Of a DNA stretch of 64,000 bases, positions 1-8,686 are shown one piece after another. The notes beneath the pieces were generated by a model, which worked only from the letters and a program-made list of their open reading frames with translations, was not told the DNA's origin and made no database searches. Origin of the DNA: Cellulomonas soli (lineage in GTDB: Bacteria > Actinomycetota > Actinomycetes > Actinomycetales > Cellulomonadaceae). The translations under genes and the position numbers were made by a program. The DNA lies in the NCBI RefSeq assembly GCF_013409305.1, contig NZ_JACBZJ010000001.1, forward strand, positions 1,240,001 through 1,304,000. Direction: 5' to 3'. How positions within the stretch are numbered: position 1 is the first letter of the stretch; every line of letters begins with the position of its first letter.

Positions 1-18
1 CCGGTCAGCGGCCCGCCG

Positions 19-3000
19 TCAGCGCCACACCCACGGGCACCCGCCGCGGTGGGCGGTGACGACCACGGCGGACGAGGTGCGTGCCTCAGAGGTGACGTAG
101 CCGCGGGCCGCGGCGGTCACGGTGACCGTGAGCGCCCTGCCCGCGTCGGCGGGGCGCGGCACGTAGGTGGCCTGGTTCGCGCCGCGGACGGCCCGCCCGT
201 CGACCGCCCAGCTGTAGCTGAGCTGCGCGCGACCGGGGTCGGAGCCGACGACCGCGGTGACCCGCGTGCCGACCTGTCCGCTGCCGTGCAGGGTCACCGC
301 GGTGACGGCGACCTGCCGCTGCACGAGGACCCGGTAGACGAGCGTGCTGCCGTCCTCCGCGGTGACCGTGACCGTCCCGGTGCCCCGGCCGTCCGCGGGC
401 TGCACGAGGCGGACTGTGGCGGTGGGGTCGGCGGTCGTGGCGGCCAGGGTCGGCCAGGCCGAGCCGGCGCTGCGCACGGTGTAGCCGGTGGTGGCCGGGT
501 CGAAGCCGGTGACGGTCGTGCCGTTCAGCGTGAGCGTCGCCAACCGGGCGTCCGAGGACAGAGGCTGCACGGTCACCGGCGCGGACTCCCCCGTGCCGTC
601 GACCAGACCCTCGGCGGACGCGACGGCGCGGACTGTGAGGGCCTTGCCGCCGGCGGAGGCCGGCACCACGAGCGTGCTGCCCGTGGCCCCGTCGATCGCC
701 TGGCCGTCGACCAGCCACGTCAACGCGACGGCCGCGTCGGCGGGGTCGGTGGTGACCTGGGTGGTGACGGTCTGCCCGACCTTCGCGGTGCCGAGCACCT
801 CGACGGTGTCGACCGTGGCGTGCCGGACGACGGTGACCGTGGTGGTCGTGGTCGTCGTGCCGTCGGCCGCGGTCACCCGGACCGTGCCGATGCCGCCGTT
901 CGCGGCGGTCGGCTGGGTGAGTCGGACGGTGGCGTCGTCGTCGGTGGGCACCGCGGCGAGCGTCGGGAACGCGGTCCCGTCGACGTCCACGGTGTAGTCC
1001 GAGACGGTCGGGTCGAAGCCGGGCACGCTCGTCCCGTCGAGGCGTAGCGCCCCGAGCGAGGCGACCGAGGACGCGGCGGGACCGGAGGCCTGGACCTCCA
1101 CCTCGGAGACGATCAGGTGCGTGTTCGCGTACGCGTTGAGCACGAACCGCACGGCCGTCGCGTCCACGCCGCCGAGAGGCACCGTGACCACGGGGGCCGA
1201 GCCGTTCGCCGGTGAGGTCACCGGCACGGCCGTCTCGTAGCCGGGGACGGCGACCCAGGTGCCGGTGGCGTCCTGGACCTGCGCCTGCAGCGACTGCGCC
1301 CAGCTGGTCGAGGACCCGTCCTTGTAGAACCAGATCGTCGCCTCGCTCAGCTGGCGGGCGCCGCCGAACGTGTAGGTGAGGGTGTCGGAGGCGTTCTTGT
1401 TCGAGCCCTTCCAGTTGGACCAGCCCTTGTCGGTGCGGTCACCGTTGCGGGTGCGGTCCACGGAGTAGGCCGAGCTCTCGGTGAAGGTGGCCGAGGCCGT
1501 CGTGGTGGGCAGCGTGGCGATGTTGCTGGTGCTGCGCGCGGTGAGGATCACCGTGAGCGTGGCCGGCAGCGGTGCGGCGGACGGGTCGTTCGAGGTCGCG
1601 GTGCCGGGCACCGCGACGGTGCCGACGCCGGTCAGGTCCGCGTCGGTCAGCGCGGAGAAGTCCCACGTGACAGGTGCGGCGAACGTGGCCGACGAGGCGC
1701 CTACGCGGGCCGGGACCGTGGTGGGTGCGACGGCCTGCACCGAGGCGAGGGACGCCCCGGCGAACGTGGTCACGGACACCGGGTCGGTCAGCGTGTAGCC
1801 GCCGACGTCGACCGTGGCGACGGCCTCGACCGTGCCGCCGTAGACGTCGGTCGCCGTGCCGTGCACGACGACCTGACCGGTCGTGGCCCACTGATCCTCG
1901 CCGGGAAGCTGCCACGTCACCGGGGCCGGCACGCCGGTGCCCCAGACGTAGGTCGGCACGACGGTCGACGGCAGGGTCGGCACCACGCCGACGACGGTCG
2001 CGAGCGTGACCGGTCGGCTGCCGGTGGCCTGCGTGCTGCGGGCCCGCCACAGCTGGTTGGTGCCACCGTTGGAGGTGTAGACCCCGACGGTCGCGTTCTC
2101 GGCGGTCGACTGGCCACCGACGTCGAGCGCGGTGCCCAGACCCTGGTTGACCAGGGCGAACGTGCTGCCGTCGGTCGTGCTGAGGACCCAGCGCGTCGCC
2201 GGGTCGGCGGCTGCCGCCTCGACGCCCACGCTGCGCAGGTCGGTGCCGGCCGACGTGGCCCCGAGCACCCTGCCCTGCTGGTCGGTGAGCACGACTCGTC
2301 GCGTCGACTCCCGGGTGGCGCCGGTTCCGGGCACCTCGTGCACGGTCCACACCTGGGCGGAGGCCGCCGCGGCGGTGGTGCCGGGCGTCGTCAGGGTCGT
2401 CGCGGCGGTGCCGGAGGTCGCGGTGAGCGCCTTGCTGCTCTGCACGCCGACCAGCTGCACCGTGCCGCCGTCGGGCAGCAGCGCCGCGGAGTCGGCCACA
2501 CCGGAGACGCCGTCGACGACGATCGAGGACACGGACCGGGCGGGCAGCGTCAGGGTGACGGTGCGCGCAGCGGCGTCGACCGCGACCGGGGTCCCGGCCA
2601 CGAGGGCGTTCTGCCCGGGGGCGTCGGCCGGCGACTGGGTCGTCACGTACGGGGTCGCGGTGGCACCCGCGGCGATCTGGCCGTAGCGGGACAGGTCGAC
2701 CGTGACGGACAGGTCCGTGCTGCCGGTGTTCGTGTAGACGACCGTGGTCGCCGTGCCGTCCGCCGAGACCGCGGCCGTGGCGTTCGTGCTCGTCGTCGGC
2801 ACGATGCGGTCACCGGGACGGATGAAGTGCGTGAAGTTGCGGGTCGTGTCGTACTTCGTGTTCGTCACGATCGAGCACTCCGGGACCTGCGTGCTGTCCC
2901 CGCCCGCCGCGGCCACCCGCCGCGCCGACTTGAACACCTGCGTGCCGGCCTCGTCGTAGTACTGGCAGTCCAGGTCGACGAACACCGAGCCCCAGTTGGT

Positions 3001-4236
3001 GTTCTCGCCCGTGGCCTCCATGTTGTAGCGGTCCTCGACGGGCTGCCAGAACACCCACGCCTGCGACTCGAGCTCGCGCAGGTCGTCCGTGATGCGGCCG
3101 GCCAGGCCCAGACCGTTGGTGATGCTCGACGGGTTCCAGCCGGAGACCCACGAACCCTCGACCTCGCTCATCCACAGGGCCTTGTCGGCCGTCTTGGCGA
3201 TGTCGCGGACCGTGACCCGGCTGCCCGTGCCGTACGTGTGCACGTTGAGCTGGTCGATCGCGTCGCGCGTGGCCTGGTCGTAGCCGTTCCAGTTGGTGAC
3301 GAACGTGCCGGGGTTCGTCTCGTCCATCGCGGAGACGACGGCGTCGGTGGTCGTCGCCGGGTCGCCGAGCTGCGCGGCGAGGGCGTCGATGAGGTCGGCC
3401 TGCCGGGCCGGGCCCACGTGCATGCCCTCCTGGCGTCCGCCCGTCGGCACACCGTTGGTCAGGGTCGTGCCCCAGTAGCTGGTGTTCGGCTCGTTGAGCG
3501 GGTCGATGGTGTCGACGTCGATCCCGTACTCGTCCTCGAGCGCCTCGGTGACGTGCGTGAGGTACGCGGCGAAGTCGTCGACGGCCTCCGGCTTGAGCTG
3601 CTCGGCGCTGCTGTTCGTGCCGCCGGAGACGTAGCCGGACTCGGTCATGAAGTACGGGGCCGAGTTGGCGAACGTCTCCCAGTGCGTGATCTGGCCGTCG
3701 GCCGCCAGCTGCTGGACCCACCAGCGCTGGGTGGCGTCGGCGGTCAGGTCGTAGTCCGCGGGGTCGTCGGCGTCCCAGGCGGCCAGGACGGCCGCGCGGT
3801 CGGCGTAGCTCGTCGTCGCGCCGTACAGCTCACCGGTGGTGTCGGCCTTCCACCAGCCCTCGACCGCGCCGCCGGGCCGCAGGTAGTCCACGACGTCGGA
3901 GGCGTTGCCGCCGCCGATGTTGTACCGGGCGATGTTCAGGTCGAGGCCCTCCTCGCTGAACAGCAGGTCGTACAGCTCCTGCCGCAGCTCGGCCGGGTAG
4001 TCGCCGGTCGCGTTGGCGAACCACACCAGGCTCGTGCCCCAGCCCTCGAACGGCTCGGAGGCCGCCCACGGGTTCGGGGTCACGGTGACCGAGGGGATGG
4101 CTGCGGCGGCGGCGGTGGCCGCGGCGGCGGTGGTCGGCGTCGCGGACGCCACGGTCGGCACAGCGGTGAAGGCGCAGGTGGCCAGAGCGAGCGCCGTGAC
4201 GCCCGCCCCCGCCCTGCGCCGTGACGTCGTTGTCAT
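19..4236 (-). CDS. secreted multidomain GH30 glycosidase, probable endo-beta-1,6-galactanase type
   Basis: About 1405 residues. Residues 1-33 form a signal peptide (Arg-rich start, Ala/Leu core, VASATP cleavage zone). The GH30 catalytic domain follows at about 48-480: FEGWGTSL opens the barrel, LNEPN carries the probable acid/base Glu249 and WMSE the probable nucleophile Glu358. Its tail holds a beta-sandwich (480-575) typical of GH30. Then come a ricin-like trefoil (about 590-740), two Ig-like segments (745-900), a discoidin-like carbohydrate-binding module (905-1050), and two alternating cadherin-like/Ig-like pairs (1060-1405). The ATG at 4236 is preferred over longer starts because it begins the signal peptide and has a GAGAGAG ribosome site; longer starts would enter the neighbouring gene. 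The neighbours (GH35, sugar importer, LacI) support galactan breakdown outside the cell. Subfamily (GH30_5) is an inference; other GH30 activities remain possible. Confidence 0.87.
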   Translation of the reverse strand: MTTTSRRRAGAGVTALALATCAFTAVPTVASATPTTAAAATAAAAAIPSVTVTPNPWAASEPFEGWGTSLVWFANATGDYPAELRQELYDLLFSEEGLDLNIARYNIGGGNASDVVDYLRPGGAVEGWWKADTTGELYGATTSYADRAAVLAAWDADDPADYDLTADATQRWWVQQLAADGQITHWETFANSAPYFMTESGYVSGGTNSSAEQLKPEAVDDFAAYLTHVTEALEDEYGIDVDTIDPLNEPNTSYWGTTLTNGVPTGGRQEGMHVGPARQADLIDALAAQLGDPATTTDAVVSAMDETNPGTFVTNWNGYDQATRDAIDQLNVHTYGTGSRVTVRDIAKTADKALWMSEVEGSWVSGWNPSSITNGLGLAGRITDDLRELESQAWVFWQPVEDRYNMEATGENTNWGSVFVDLDCQYYDEAGTQVFKSARRVAAAGGDSTQVPECSIVTNTKYDTTRNFTHFIRPGDRIVPTTSTNATAAVSADGTATTVVYTNTGSTDLSVTVDLSRYGQIAAGATATPYVTTQSPADAPGQNALVAGTPVAVDAAARTVTLTLPARSVSSIVVDGVSGVADSAALLPDGGTVQLVGVQSSKALTATSGTAATTLTTPGTTAAAASAQVWTVHEVPGTGATRESTRRVVLTDQQGRVLGATSAGTDLRSVGVEAAAADPATRWVLSTTDGSTFALVNQGLGTALDVGGQSTAENATVGVYTSNGGTNQLWRARSTQATGSRPVTLATVVGVVPTLPSTVVPTYVWGTGVPAPVTWQLPGEDQWATTGQVVVHGTATDVYGGTVEAVATVDVGGYTLTDPVSVTTFAGASLASVQAVAPTTVPARVGASSATFAAPVTWDFSALTDADLTGVGTVAVPGTATSNDPSAAPLPATLTVILTARSTSNIATLPTTTASATFTESSAYSVDRTRNGDRTDKGWSNWKGSNKNASDTLTYTFGGARQLSEATIWFYKDGSSTSWAQSLQAQVQDATGTWVAVPGYETAVPVTSPANGSAPVVTVPLGGVDATAVRFVLNAYANTHLIVSEVEVQASGPAASSVASLGALRLDGTSVPGFDPTVSDYTVDVDGTAFPTLAAVPTDDDATVRLTQPTAANGGIGTVRVTAADGTTTTTTTVTVVRHATVDTVEVLGTAKVGQTVTTQVTTDPADAAVALTWLVDGQAIDGATGSTLVVPASAGGKALTVRAVASAEGLVDGTGESAPVTVQPLSSDARLATLTLNGTTVTGFDPATTGYTVRSAGSAWPTLAATTADPTATVRLVQPADGRGTGTVTVTAEDGSTLVYRVLVQRQVAVTAVTLHGSGQVGTRVTAVVGSDPGRAQLSYSWAVDGRAVRGANQATYVPRPADAGRALTVTVTAAARGYVTSEARTSSAVVVTAHRGGCPWVWR

Positions 4237-4349
4237 CGGCTCTCTCTCGGTGCAAGGAATGGTCGGATGACGCCGTCCCTGGCCCGTGCCCGTCCGCGTC
4301 CGTGCGTCCGGTCCCCGGTCGTGCTGGTCCTGCTGGTCGTTCGTGCGGG

Positions 4350-6116
4350 TCAGTGCTCGGTGTGCCCCAGCTCGGGTCCCTCGACGAACGGCAGGGTGCC
4401 GTCGGGCGCCGCCAGCAGCTCGAGGACGACGACCCGGTCGTGCGCACCCGCCACGGCCGGGGCGGGCACGTAGAGGGTGGTCTGCGGCCCCTTGCTCCAG
4501 TACCGGCCGAGCGAGGTGCCGTTGACCCACACGACGCCCTTGCCCCACCCGCGCGTCGACACGAACAGGTCGTGCCCCGCGGGCAGGTCGGACTCCCAGA
4601 GGCTCAGCGAGGGCCCCGGCACCGGGCCGGTCGTCACGGGCGCGTCCGCGAACACCGCGGGGTCGGCCACGAGCGCGTCGAGCGGCACGGGCAGCACCTG
4701 CCAGCCGGTCAGCGGCAGGCCGCCGAGCAGCGCGGGGCCGATCAGGCCCTTGGGCTCACCGATCCGCGGCCCGTAGTTGACCCGCCCCTGGTCCTCGACG
4801 AGCACGTCGAGCCGAGCGTGTCCGACGCCGGGCAGGGTCAGGCTCGTCCCGTGCTCGGAGCGGTCGATGACGCCCACGGGGCGGCCGTCGAGGAACACCT
4901 GCGCGCGGTCGCGGACCTCGGTGAACGCCAGGACGGTCGGCTCGGGCAGGTCGACCTGCGTGCGGTGCAGCACGAACCCGCCGAGCACACCGATCGCGTC
5001 GTGCGTGGGCAGATCGTGGGAGTCGACCCAGCCGGTCCCGCGGTCGAGCGCGTCCCACAGGCTCACGGTCCGTCGGCCCTGCAGCAGCGTGAACGTCGGT
5101 GACGGGGTCCGGGTCGGCGCGGTCTGCTCGGGCAGCGGCGTGTACCGGCCGAGCACCTCACGGAACGCGTCGTACTTGGCGGTGCGGGTGCCGTCCTCGG
5201 CGAGCGGGGCGTCGTAGTCGTACGACGTGACGGTCGGCTGGTAGACGCCCTTGTCGTTCGCGCCGTTGGTGAACCCGGCGTTCGTGCCGCCGTGGAACAT
5301 GTAGACGTTGACCGACGCGCCGCTCGCGAGCAGCTCGTCGAGGTCGTGCGCGGAGGCCGCCGGGTCGGTGGTGTGGTGGTGCGCGCCCCAGTGGTCGAAC
5401 CAGCCGTCCCAGAACTCCATGCACATCAGCGGCCCGGTCGGCTGGTGCCGGCGCAGCACCTCGAGGCGCTCGGCGGAGCGGGAGCCGAACGTGGCGGTGC
5501 GGTGCAGCTCGGGCAGCCCGCCGCGCTTGAGCATCGCGTCGTCGGCCTGGTCGCAGCTGAGCAGCGGCACGTCGATGCCGGCGCCGCGCGTGATGCCGAC
5601 CAGGGCGCGCAGGTAGTCCTTGTCGTCGCCGTACGCGCCGTACTCGTTCTCGACCTGCACGGCGATCACCGGCCCGCCGCGCGTGACCTGGCGCTCGGCG
5701 ACGATCGGCAGCACCTGCTGCAGGTACTCGCCGACGGCCGCCATGTACACGGGCTCGTTCCGGCGCACGCCGACGCCGGGGGTGCTGAACAACCAGGCGG
5801 GGAACCCGCCGTTGTCCCATTCGGCGCAGATGTAGGGGCCGGGGCGCACGATCGCGTGCAGGCCCTCGGCGGCGACCAGGTCGAGGAACCGGCCCAGGTC
5901 GCGGCCGCCGGTGGTGTCGAACACGCCGCGCTGCGGGGCGTGCACGTTCCAGGCGACGTACGTCTCGATGGTGTTCAGGCCCATGAGGCGGGCGGACCGG
6001 ATGCGGTCGGCCCACAGGTCGGGGTGGACCCGGAAGTAGTGGAGGGCACCGGAGAGCACCTGGTACGGCTCACCGTCGAGCAGGAAGTCGTGCTCGCCGA
6101 TCTCGAAGGTGGGCAT
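4350..6116 (-). CDS. GH35 beta-galactosidase
   Basis: 588 residues, no signal peptide, so it should act in the cytoplasm on imported galacto-oligosaccharides. The N-terminal barrel shows the GH35 signatures: LSGALHYFRVHP at about 21-32, RPGPYICAEWDNGGFP at 91-106, the acid/base Glu158 in ENEYG and the nucleophile Glu234 in MEFWDGW. The C-terminal half has the jelly-roll domains that many bacterial GH35 enzymes carry. The ATG at 6116 was chosen because a GAGGAG site precedes it and homology starts at once; the reading frame runs 50 codons further upstream in Pro/Arg-rich sequence that looks non-coding. It lies 113 bp before the GH30 gene on the same strand and behind the importer genes, with a hairpin between it and the binding-protein gene. 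Function is confident, exact linkage preference is not. Confidence 0.93.
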   Translation of the reverse strand: MPTFEIGEHDFLLDGEPYQVLSGALHYFRVHPDLWADRIRSARLMGLNTIETYVAWNVHAPQRGVFDTTGGRDLGRFLDLVAAEGLHAIVRPGPYICAEWDNGGFPAWLFSTPGVGVRRNEPVYMAAVGEYLQQVLPIVAERQVTRGGPVIAVQVENEYGAYGDDKDYLRALVGITRGAGIDVPLLSCDQADDAMLKRGGLPELHRTATFGSRSAERLEVLRRHQPTGPLMCMEFWDGWFDHWGAHHHTTDPAASAHDLDELLASGASVNVYMFHGGTNAGFTNGANDKGVYQPTVTSYDYDAPLAEDGTRTAKYDAFREVLGRYTPLPEQTAPTRTPSPTFTLLQGRRTVSLWDALDRGTGWVDSHDLPTHDAIGVLGGFVLHRTQVDLPEPTVLAFTEVRDRAQVFLDGRPVGVIDRSEHGTSLTLPGVGHARLDVLVEDQGRVNYGPRIGEPKGLIGPALLGGLPLTGWQVLPVPLDALVADPAVFADAPVTTGPVPGPSLSLWESDLPAGHDLFVSTRGWGKGVVWVNGTSLGRYWSKGPQTTLYVPAPAVAGAHDRVVVLELLAAPDGTLPFVEGPELGHTEH

Positions 6117-6234
6117 GGTTCGGTCAGGGCTCCTCGTCCGGGTGCCGGGCGCGCCGGGGGCGCGTGCTGGGCTGGTGCTGGTGCGCGTGGCCGCGGGTGG
6201 ACCCGCGTGGTCCGGGTGGTCCCGGTCCGGCCGC

Positions 6235-6273
6235 CTCGGCGGTGGTGGGGTTCGGCTCCCCACCACCGCCGAG
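6235..6273 (-). terminator. hairpin after the sugar-binding protein gene
   Basis: A perfect 16-bp inverted repeat (6235-6250 with 6258-6273) with a 7-nt loop lies 18 bp beyond the stop of the binding-protein gene and before the GH35 gene. There is no T-run, as is common in high-GC actinobacteria. It may act as a partial terminator that lets binding-protein transcript exceed that of the downstream glycosidases. Confidence 0.7.
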
Positions 6274-6290
6274 GGATCAGGTCAGGCAGG

Positions 6291-7607
6291 TCACTTGACC
6301 GTGAAGCCCTGCTCGTTGCCGTAGTCGATCGACTGCTGCTGCCAGGCGGCGAGACCGTCGACGAGCGTGGTGCCCGAGACGTAGGCCTGGCCGACCGTGT
6401 CGTTGAAGATGCTGTTCGCGTAGACCTGGAACGGCAGGTACTGCCACCCGGTCACGACGTCGGCCGCCGACTGCGAGAGCACCTCGTTGACCTTCTGGCC
6501 GCCGAAGTAGTCGAACTCCTTGTTGAGGAACTCCTCCGACTCCAGGTCGGCCGTGGTGGCCGGGAAGCCGCCGCCGTCGATGCGGATCTGCACGCCGCCA
6601 CCGGCGGAGAGGTACTCGAGGAAGTCGTACGCGAGCGCCTTCTGCTCGCTGGCCTCGGTCACGGCGAGGGAGCTGCCGCCGTTCTCGGCGGTGTCGCTGG
6701 CCCCGGCCTCCCACTGCGGCATCTGCGCGACGCGCCAGTCACCCGCGGCGTCCGGCACGCCGGACTCGAGGTTGCCGGGCATCCACGCGCCGATGGTCAG
6801 GGTGGCGATGGTGCCGTCGCCCAGGCCCTGGTACCACTCGTCGCTCCACGAGCTGATGGGCGCGAGGAGGTCCTCGTCGATGAGCTGCTGCCACAGCTCG
6901 GCGAACTTCGTCGAGCCCTCGTCGGCGAGGTCGATGCCGACGTCGGTGCCGTCGACCGTGAAGGGGTTGCCGCCGGCCTGCCAGATCATCGACGTGGTGA
7001 AGCCGGCGTCGCCGGTGTCGTTGGTGATGTAGGCGTTCGGGTCGGCCGCGTGGATCGCACGGGCTGCCGCGAGGTACTCGTCCCACGTGGTGGGGATGGC
7101 GATGCCGTACTTCGTGAAGACGCTCTCGTTGTAGAAGAGCGCCATCGGGCCGGAGTCGGCGGGCAGGCCGTAGATGGCGTCGCCCTGGTGGACCGCGTTC
7201 CACGGTCCGGGGGAGAACGTGCCGTCGAGGGAGTCGGCGCCGAACTCGGTGAGGTCGGCGAGCGAGCCGGCGATGGCGAACTGCGGCAGCGCGTAGTACT
7301 CGATCTGCGCGACGTCGGGCACGCCGGAGCCGGCGGCGATGGCGTTCTGCAGCGCGGTGTACTGGTCGTTGCCGGTGCCGGCGTTGACGACCTCGATCGT
7401 CACGTCGGGGTGCTCGGCCGTGTAGGCGTCGGCGATGGGCTGGACGGTGTTGTCCCAGGCCCAGACGGTGAGCGAGCCGCTGTCGGGTGCGGCGGAGCTC
7501 GCGTCGTCGGAGCCGGAGTCGCCGGAGCTGCACGCGGTGAGCGCGAGCGCCAGGGCCCCGGCGAGGGCGGTGCCTCGCAGGAGCGTGCGACGGAAGGTGG
7601 TCGTCAT
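6291..7607 (-). CDS. ABC importer solute-binding lipoprotein, family 1 sugar type
   Basis: 438 residues. The N-terminus is a lipoprotein signal: Arg-containing start, hydrophobic core, and lipobox LTAC with Cys26 as the predicted lipidated residue, followed by a Ser/Asp/Gly linker. The rest matches family 1 extracellular solute-binding proteins (for example the SLTVWAWD strand at the mature start, a DVAQIEYYALPQF segment, and DKxxALAYDFLEYLS-like C-terminal helices). It would capture oligosaccharides released outside the cell and hand them to the two permeases encoded just upstream in transcription order. Start: ATG at 7607 with a GAGAGGA site six bases ahead; a second in-frame codon 5 codons upstream has no better site. 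An operator-like palindrome lies at 7680-7695 in its 5' region. Confidence 0.93.
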   Translation of the reverse strand: MTTTFRRTLLRGTALAGALALALTACSSGDSGSDDASSAAPDSGSLTVWAWDNTVQPIADAYTAEHPDVTIEVVNAGTGNDQYTALQNAIAAGSGVPDVAQIEYYALPQFAIAGSLADLTEFGADSLDGTFSPGPWNAVHQGDAIYGLPADSGPMALFYNESVFTKYGIAIPTTWDEYLAAARAIHAADPNAYITNDTGDAGFTTSMIWQAGGNPFTVDGTDVGIDLADEGSTKFAELWQQLIDEDLLAPISSWSDEWYQGLGDGTIATLTIGAWMPGNLESGVPDAAGDWRVAQMPQWEAGASDTAENGGSSLAVTEASEQKALAYDFLEYLSAGGGVQIRIDGGGFPATTADLESEEFLNKEFDYFGGQKVNEVLSQSAADVVTGWQYLPFQVYANSIFNDTVGQAYVSGTTLVDGLAAWQQQSIDYGNEQGFTVK

Positions 7608-7679
7608 GGGGTTTCCTCTCACTTCGTTGTCAGGGAACGACGGGGATGCTGGTGGTTCTGGTTCAGGTGCCGGCTCGGG

Positions 7680-7695
7680 ATGGTGACGTGAACAT
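7680..7695. promoter_or_regulatory. operator-like palindrome before the binding-protein gene (fourth LacI site)
   Basis: ATGGTGACGTGAACAT differs at two positions from the ATGGTGACGTCACCAT pattern found three times between the permease and lacI genes. It sits in the 123-bp gap between the second permease and the binding-protein gene, 72 bp before its ATG, where it could control a second, internal promoter. Confidence 0.5.
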
Positions 7696-7730
7696 CGGGC
7701 AGGGGTCGGCGCTGCACGGGGTGGCTGCCC

Positions 7731-8681
7731 TCACTCCTTGACGGACCCGGCGGCGAGGCCGGACTGCCAGTAGCGCTGCAGGAAGAGGAACGCGACGACG
7801 AGCGGCAGGATCGTCAGGACCGCACCGGTGATGACGAGGTTGAAGATCGCCTGACCGCCGGCCGTGGCTGCCTGCGCGTTCCACGCGTTCAGGCCCAGGG
7901 TCAGCGGGTACCAGTCGGGGTCCTTGAGCATGATCAGCGGCAGGAAGTAGTTGTTCCAGGTCGCGACCATCGTGAACAGCAGCACGGTGACGATGCCCGG
8001 GGCGAGCAGCGGCAGGCTGATCTGCGCGAACGTGCGCGCCTCGGACGCGCCGTCGACGCGGGCGGCCTCCATGAGCTCGGTGGGGATCGCCTCGGCGGCG
8101 AACGTCCACATGAGGTAGAGCCCGAACGGCGAGATGAGCGAGGGGATGATGACGGCCCACGGGGTGTTCGTCAGGCCCATCTGGCTGAACATGAGGAACG
8201 TCGGCACCGCGAGGGCCGTGCCCGGCACGGCGACCGCGCCGATGACCGTCGCGAAGACGGCCTTCTTGCCCGGGAACTGGAACTTCGCCAGGCCGTACCC
8301 GCCGAGGACGGCGAGCGCTGTCGCGCCACCGGCACCGACGACCACGTACAGCAGCGTGTTGCCGAGCCAGCGGACGAAGATGCCGTCGTCGTAGGTCAGC
8401 GTGTCGACGATGTTCGAGCCGAGCGCGAAGTCGTCGCCGAACCACAGGCCGAACGAGGAGAACAGGTCGGCCTGCGTCTTGGAGGCGTTGATGAGCAGCC
8501 ACACGAGCGGGATGAGGCTGTAGACCAGCACGATCGCGGTGAGCACGGTGAGCGTGATGCTGCGCCGCGGGCGGTCCACGCTGTAGGCCCGGCGCAGACG
8601 GACGGGACGGGCGGGCCGGCCGGTTCGCCCCGCACCGGCGGTCGGTGCCGCGGCGTGGGCGTCGGGGGTGAGGGTCGTCAT
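7731..8681 (-). CDS. sugar ABC transporter permease, MalG/inner-membrane type
   Basis: 316 residues. A basic, Ala/Pro-rich cytoplasmic N-terminus of about 45 residues is followed by six predicted membrane helices. The EAA loop that docks the ATPase is visible (EAARVDGASEARTF, followed by SLPLLAPGI), and the protein ends in VKE as many MalG-like permeases do. It should pair with the MalF-like permease encoded 5 bp upstream to form the membrane channel. The ATG at 8681 lies in the short gap after the first permease with a GGAGG-type site in that gene's tail. No ATP-binding subunit is encoded in this locus; actinobacterial sugar importers commonly share an MsiK-type ATPase encoded elsewhere, so that is the likely partner. 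Confidence 0.93.
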   Translation of the reverse strand: MTTLTPDAHAAAPTAGAGRTGRPARPVRLRRAYSVDRPRRSITLTVLTAIVLVYSLIPLVWLLINASKTQADLFSSFGLWFGDDFALGSNIVDTLTYDDGIFVRWLGNTLLYVVVGAGGATALAVLGGYGLAKFQFPGKKAVFATVIGAVAVPGTALAVPTFLMFSQMGLTNTPWAVIIPSLISPFGLYLMWTFAAEAIPTELMEAARVDGASEARTFAQISLPLLAPGIVTVLLFTMVATWNNYFLPLIMLKDPDWYPLTLGLNAWNAQAATAGGQAIFNLVITGAVLTILPLVVAFLFLQRYWQSGLAAGSVKE

Positions 8682-8686
8682 CGCGG

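Noticed and set aside
820..880. Run of GTG/GTC codons in the GH30 gene as a possible microsatellite
   Set aside because: It encodes a Thr-rich strand in the cadherin-like domain and is too short and irregular to be a repeat array.
1861..4224. 787-codon open frame opposite the GH30 gene
   Set aside because: Very long antisense frames are expected at this GC content; the translation is Arg/Gly/Val-rich without domains, while the minus strand encodes a clear signal peptide and catalytic motifs.
6117..6266. N-terminal extension of the GH35 protein
   Set aside because: Pro/Arg-rich, no family match, overlaps the terminator hairpin of the upstream gene; the ATG at 6116 has a good ribosome site.
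5292..7691. 799-codon open frame opposite GH35 and the binding-protein gene
   Set aside because: Composition is typical of an antisense shadow and it spans two convincing genes plus a terminator.
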